This document shows positions 63,119-64,000 of a DNA stretch of 64,000 nt, one piece after another. Source of the DNA: DASZRZ01 sp963732925. Lineage in GTDB: Bacteria; Acidobacteriota; Terriglobia; Terriglobales; Acidobacteriaceae. The notes beneath the pieces were generated by a model. That model was not told the origin of the DNA and searched no databases. It worked only from the letters and a program-made list of their open reading frames with translations. The stretch lies in NCBI GenBank assembly GCA_963732925.1, contig CAVTBJ010000004.1, forward strand, positions 153,996 to 217,995, given 5' to 3'. The position numbers and the translations under genes were made by a program. Every line of letters starts with the position of its first letter. The stretch's first letter is position 1.

Positions 63119-64000
63119 ATGCCTCCTCTCGAACACATTCTGCTGATCGTCGGCGGCATCTTTGTCGTCGTCATTTTTGGCAGCAAGTTGTCGGTCCGGC
63201 TCGGAGTTCCCGCACTCCTGCTCTTTCTCGGCATGGGCCTTGCCCTAAATGAGGAGGGCTTAGGCGGCATTCCCTTCGACGATCCTCTCCTGGCCCAATG
63301 GCTGGGTGTCATCGCCCTGGTGTTCATCCTCTTTTCGGCCGGGCTCGATACCGACTGGAATCAGGTCTGCCCTGTTCTTGCTCCAGCCCTGCGGCTCTCC
63401 ATCCTGGGCGTGCTGTTCAGCGCGCTGCTCATGGGACTCTTCCTATGGAAGACTTTTCACCTTACCTGGCTGGAAGGCCTGCTGCTGGGAGCCATTGTGT
63501 CGTCCACCGACGCCGCCGCAGTGTTCACGCTCCTGCGCACCCGCAACATCAATTTACGTGGCAACCTGAAGGAACTGATCGAACTGGAATCCGGCAGCAA
63601 CGATCCTATGGCTGTGTTTCTCACCCTGGGGGTGATTGACCTCATCCTGCACCCAGGGGTGTCGTACGCTTCATTGCTCCTGCGCTTCCTGCTGCAGATG
63701 GGGGTGGGCGGGCTTGTCGGCTACGGCATGGGCCGCCTCATGGTTCCTCTGGTGAACCGCGCGCGCCTGGAGTATGAAGGACTCTACCCGGTGCTCACCA
63801 CGGCCATGGTCGCCCTCACCTACGGTCTGGCTGCATCGCTCCATGGCAACGGCTTTCTGGCAGCCTACCTCGCCGGAATCACCATGGGACAGGGACGATT
63901 TTTGCATCGCGGCAGTCTGCGCCTGTTCCACGACGGCGTGGCTTGGCTGATGCAGATCGTCATGTTCGTAGCACTGGGACTGCTCGTCTATCCCTCGCAG
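63119..64000 (+). CDS. Potassium/sodium-proton antiporter (CPA1, NhaP2/CvrA-like), partial
   Basis: The first 294 codons are in the window and the frame is open at the right edge. About eight membrane segments are visible. Characteristic parts are VRLGVPALLLFLGMGLALNE, VFILFSAGLDTDW, GAIVSSTDAAAVFTLLRTRN (the ion-binding S-T-D region), and ELESGSNDPMAVFLTLGVID, with the ND pair of electroneutral CPA1 antiporters. The length and the GxxLALNEEG start fit the NhaP2/CvrA potassium-proton type, which has C-terminal TrkA domains beyond the window. It acts in pH and K+ homeostasis. Confidence 0.85.
   Translation, partial: MPPLEHILLIVGGIFVVVIFGSKLSVRLGVPALLLFLGMGLALNEEGLGGIPFDDPLLAQWLGVIALVFILFSAGLDTDWNQVCPVLAPALRLSILGVLFSALLMGLFLWKTFHLTWLEGLLLGAIVSSTDAAAVFTLLRTRNINLRGNLKELIELESGSNDPMAVFLTLGVIDLILHPGVSYASLLLRFLLQMGVGGLVGYGMGRLMVPLVNRARLEYEGLYPVLTTAMVALTYGLAASLHGNGFLAAYLAGITMGQGRFLHRGSLRLFHDGVAWLMQIVMFVALGLLVYPSQ

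Noticed and set aside
1..64000. tRNA or rRNA genes, CRISPR arrays, insertion sequences, prophage or integrative elements
   Set aside because: No cloverleaf, repeat-spacer array, transposase, integrase or target-site duplication was recognised on either strand.

Overview
The window reads as a chromosomal segment of an Acidobacteriota member, probably a Terriglobia/Koribacter-like lineage. The support is two very large Oar-type TonB-dependent receptors with an N-terminal carboxypeptidase-regulatory domain, many secreted proteins of acidobacterial type, and a high GC content. This placement is inference from gene character; no rRNA or marker phylogeny is available here. I found no tRNA or rRNA gene, insertion sequence, integrase, prophage or CRISPR array.

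Layout. 1-3.1 kb (+): end of a cupin protein, larE-larB for the nickel-pincer cofactor, and a tandem pair of GlcG/HbpS-like genes. 3.2-7.3 kb (-): SDR, NTF2-like protein, aldo/keto reductase and the His-domain half of a PEP-synthase-like enzyme. 8.1-10.4 kb (+): a second aldo/keto reductase and an Npt-type nucleotide transporter. 10.4-16.8 kb (-): a molybdenum hydroxylase (large, 2Fe-2S and FAD parts), an HD hydrolase and the ATP-binding half of a PEP-synthase-like enzyme, with a GAF-ANTAR regulator upstream across a leader that contains an intrinsic terminator. 17.0-25.1 kb: a complete quinohemoprotein amine dehydrogenase system, qhpA-D-C-B-F-E on the minus strand and convergent qhpG, preceded by a TonB-dependent receptor (25.3-28.8 kb). 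29.3-34.3 kb: SDR, methyltransferase, peroxiredoxin, YdcF protein, tsaC and a TrmH-type methyltransferase. 34.4-35.8 kb: DAHP synthase preceded by a promoter, a 28-residue leader peptide crowded with Phe, Tyr and Trp codons, and a terminator; this looks like an aromatic amino acid attenuator. 35.9-46.3 kb: a polymerase-less LigD ligase, secreted and small proteins, uvrA, a CPBP protease, pyrE and mtnA. 46.4-53.6 kb (-): trpC-trpF-trpB-trpA-aroQ-tyrA, then split scoA/scoB. 53.7-64 kb: second TonB receptor, pyrG-kdsA, a secreted protein, mgtE, a small secreted protein and a partial Na+(K+)/H+ antiporter.

Aromatic amino acid metabolism is the main primary-metabolism theme (DAHP synthase, trpCFBA, chorismate mutase, prephenate dehydrogenase). 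The best defined accessory system is the qhp cluster: a peptide-derived cysteine tryptophylquinone enzyme with its radical SAM enzyme, flavin monooxygenase, protease and exporter all encoded together.

Caution: about twenty genes, including near-essential pyrG and uvrA, are broken by one-base frameshifts, often several per gene. The most economical reading is indel error in the sequence, not gene decay. Spans for these genes are the reconstructed whole-gene limits.
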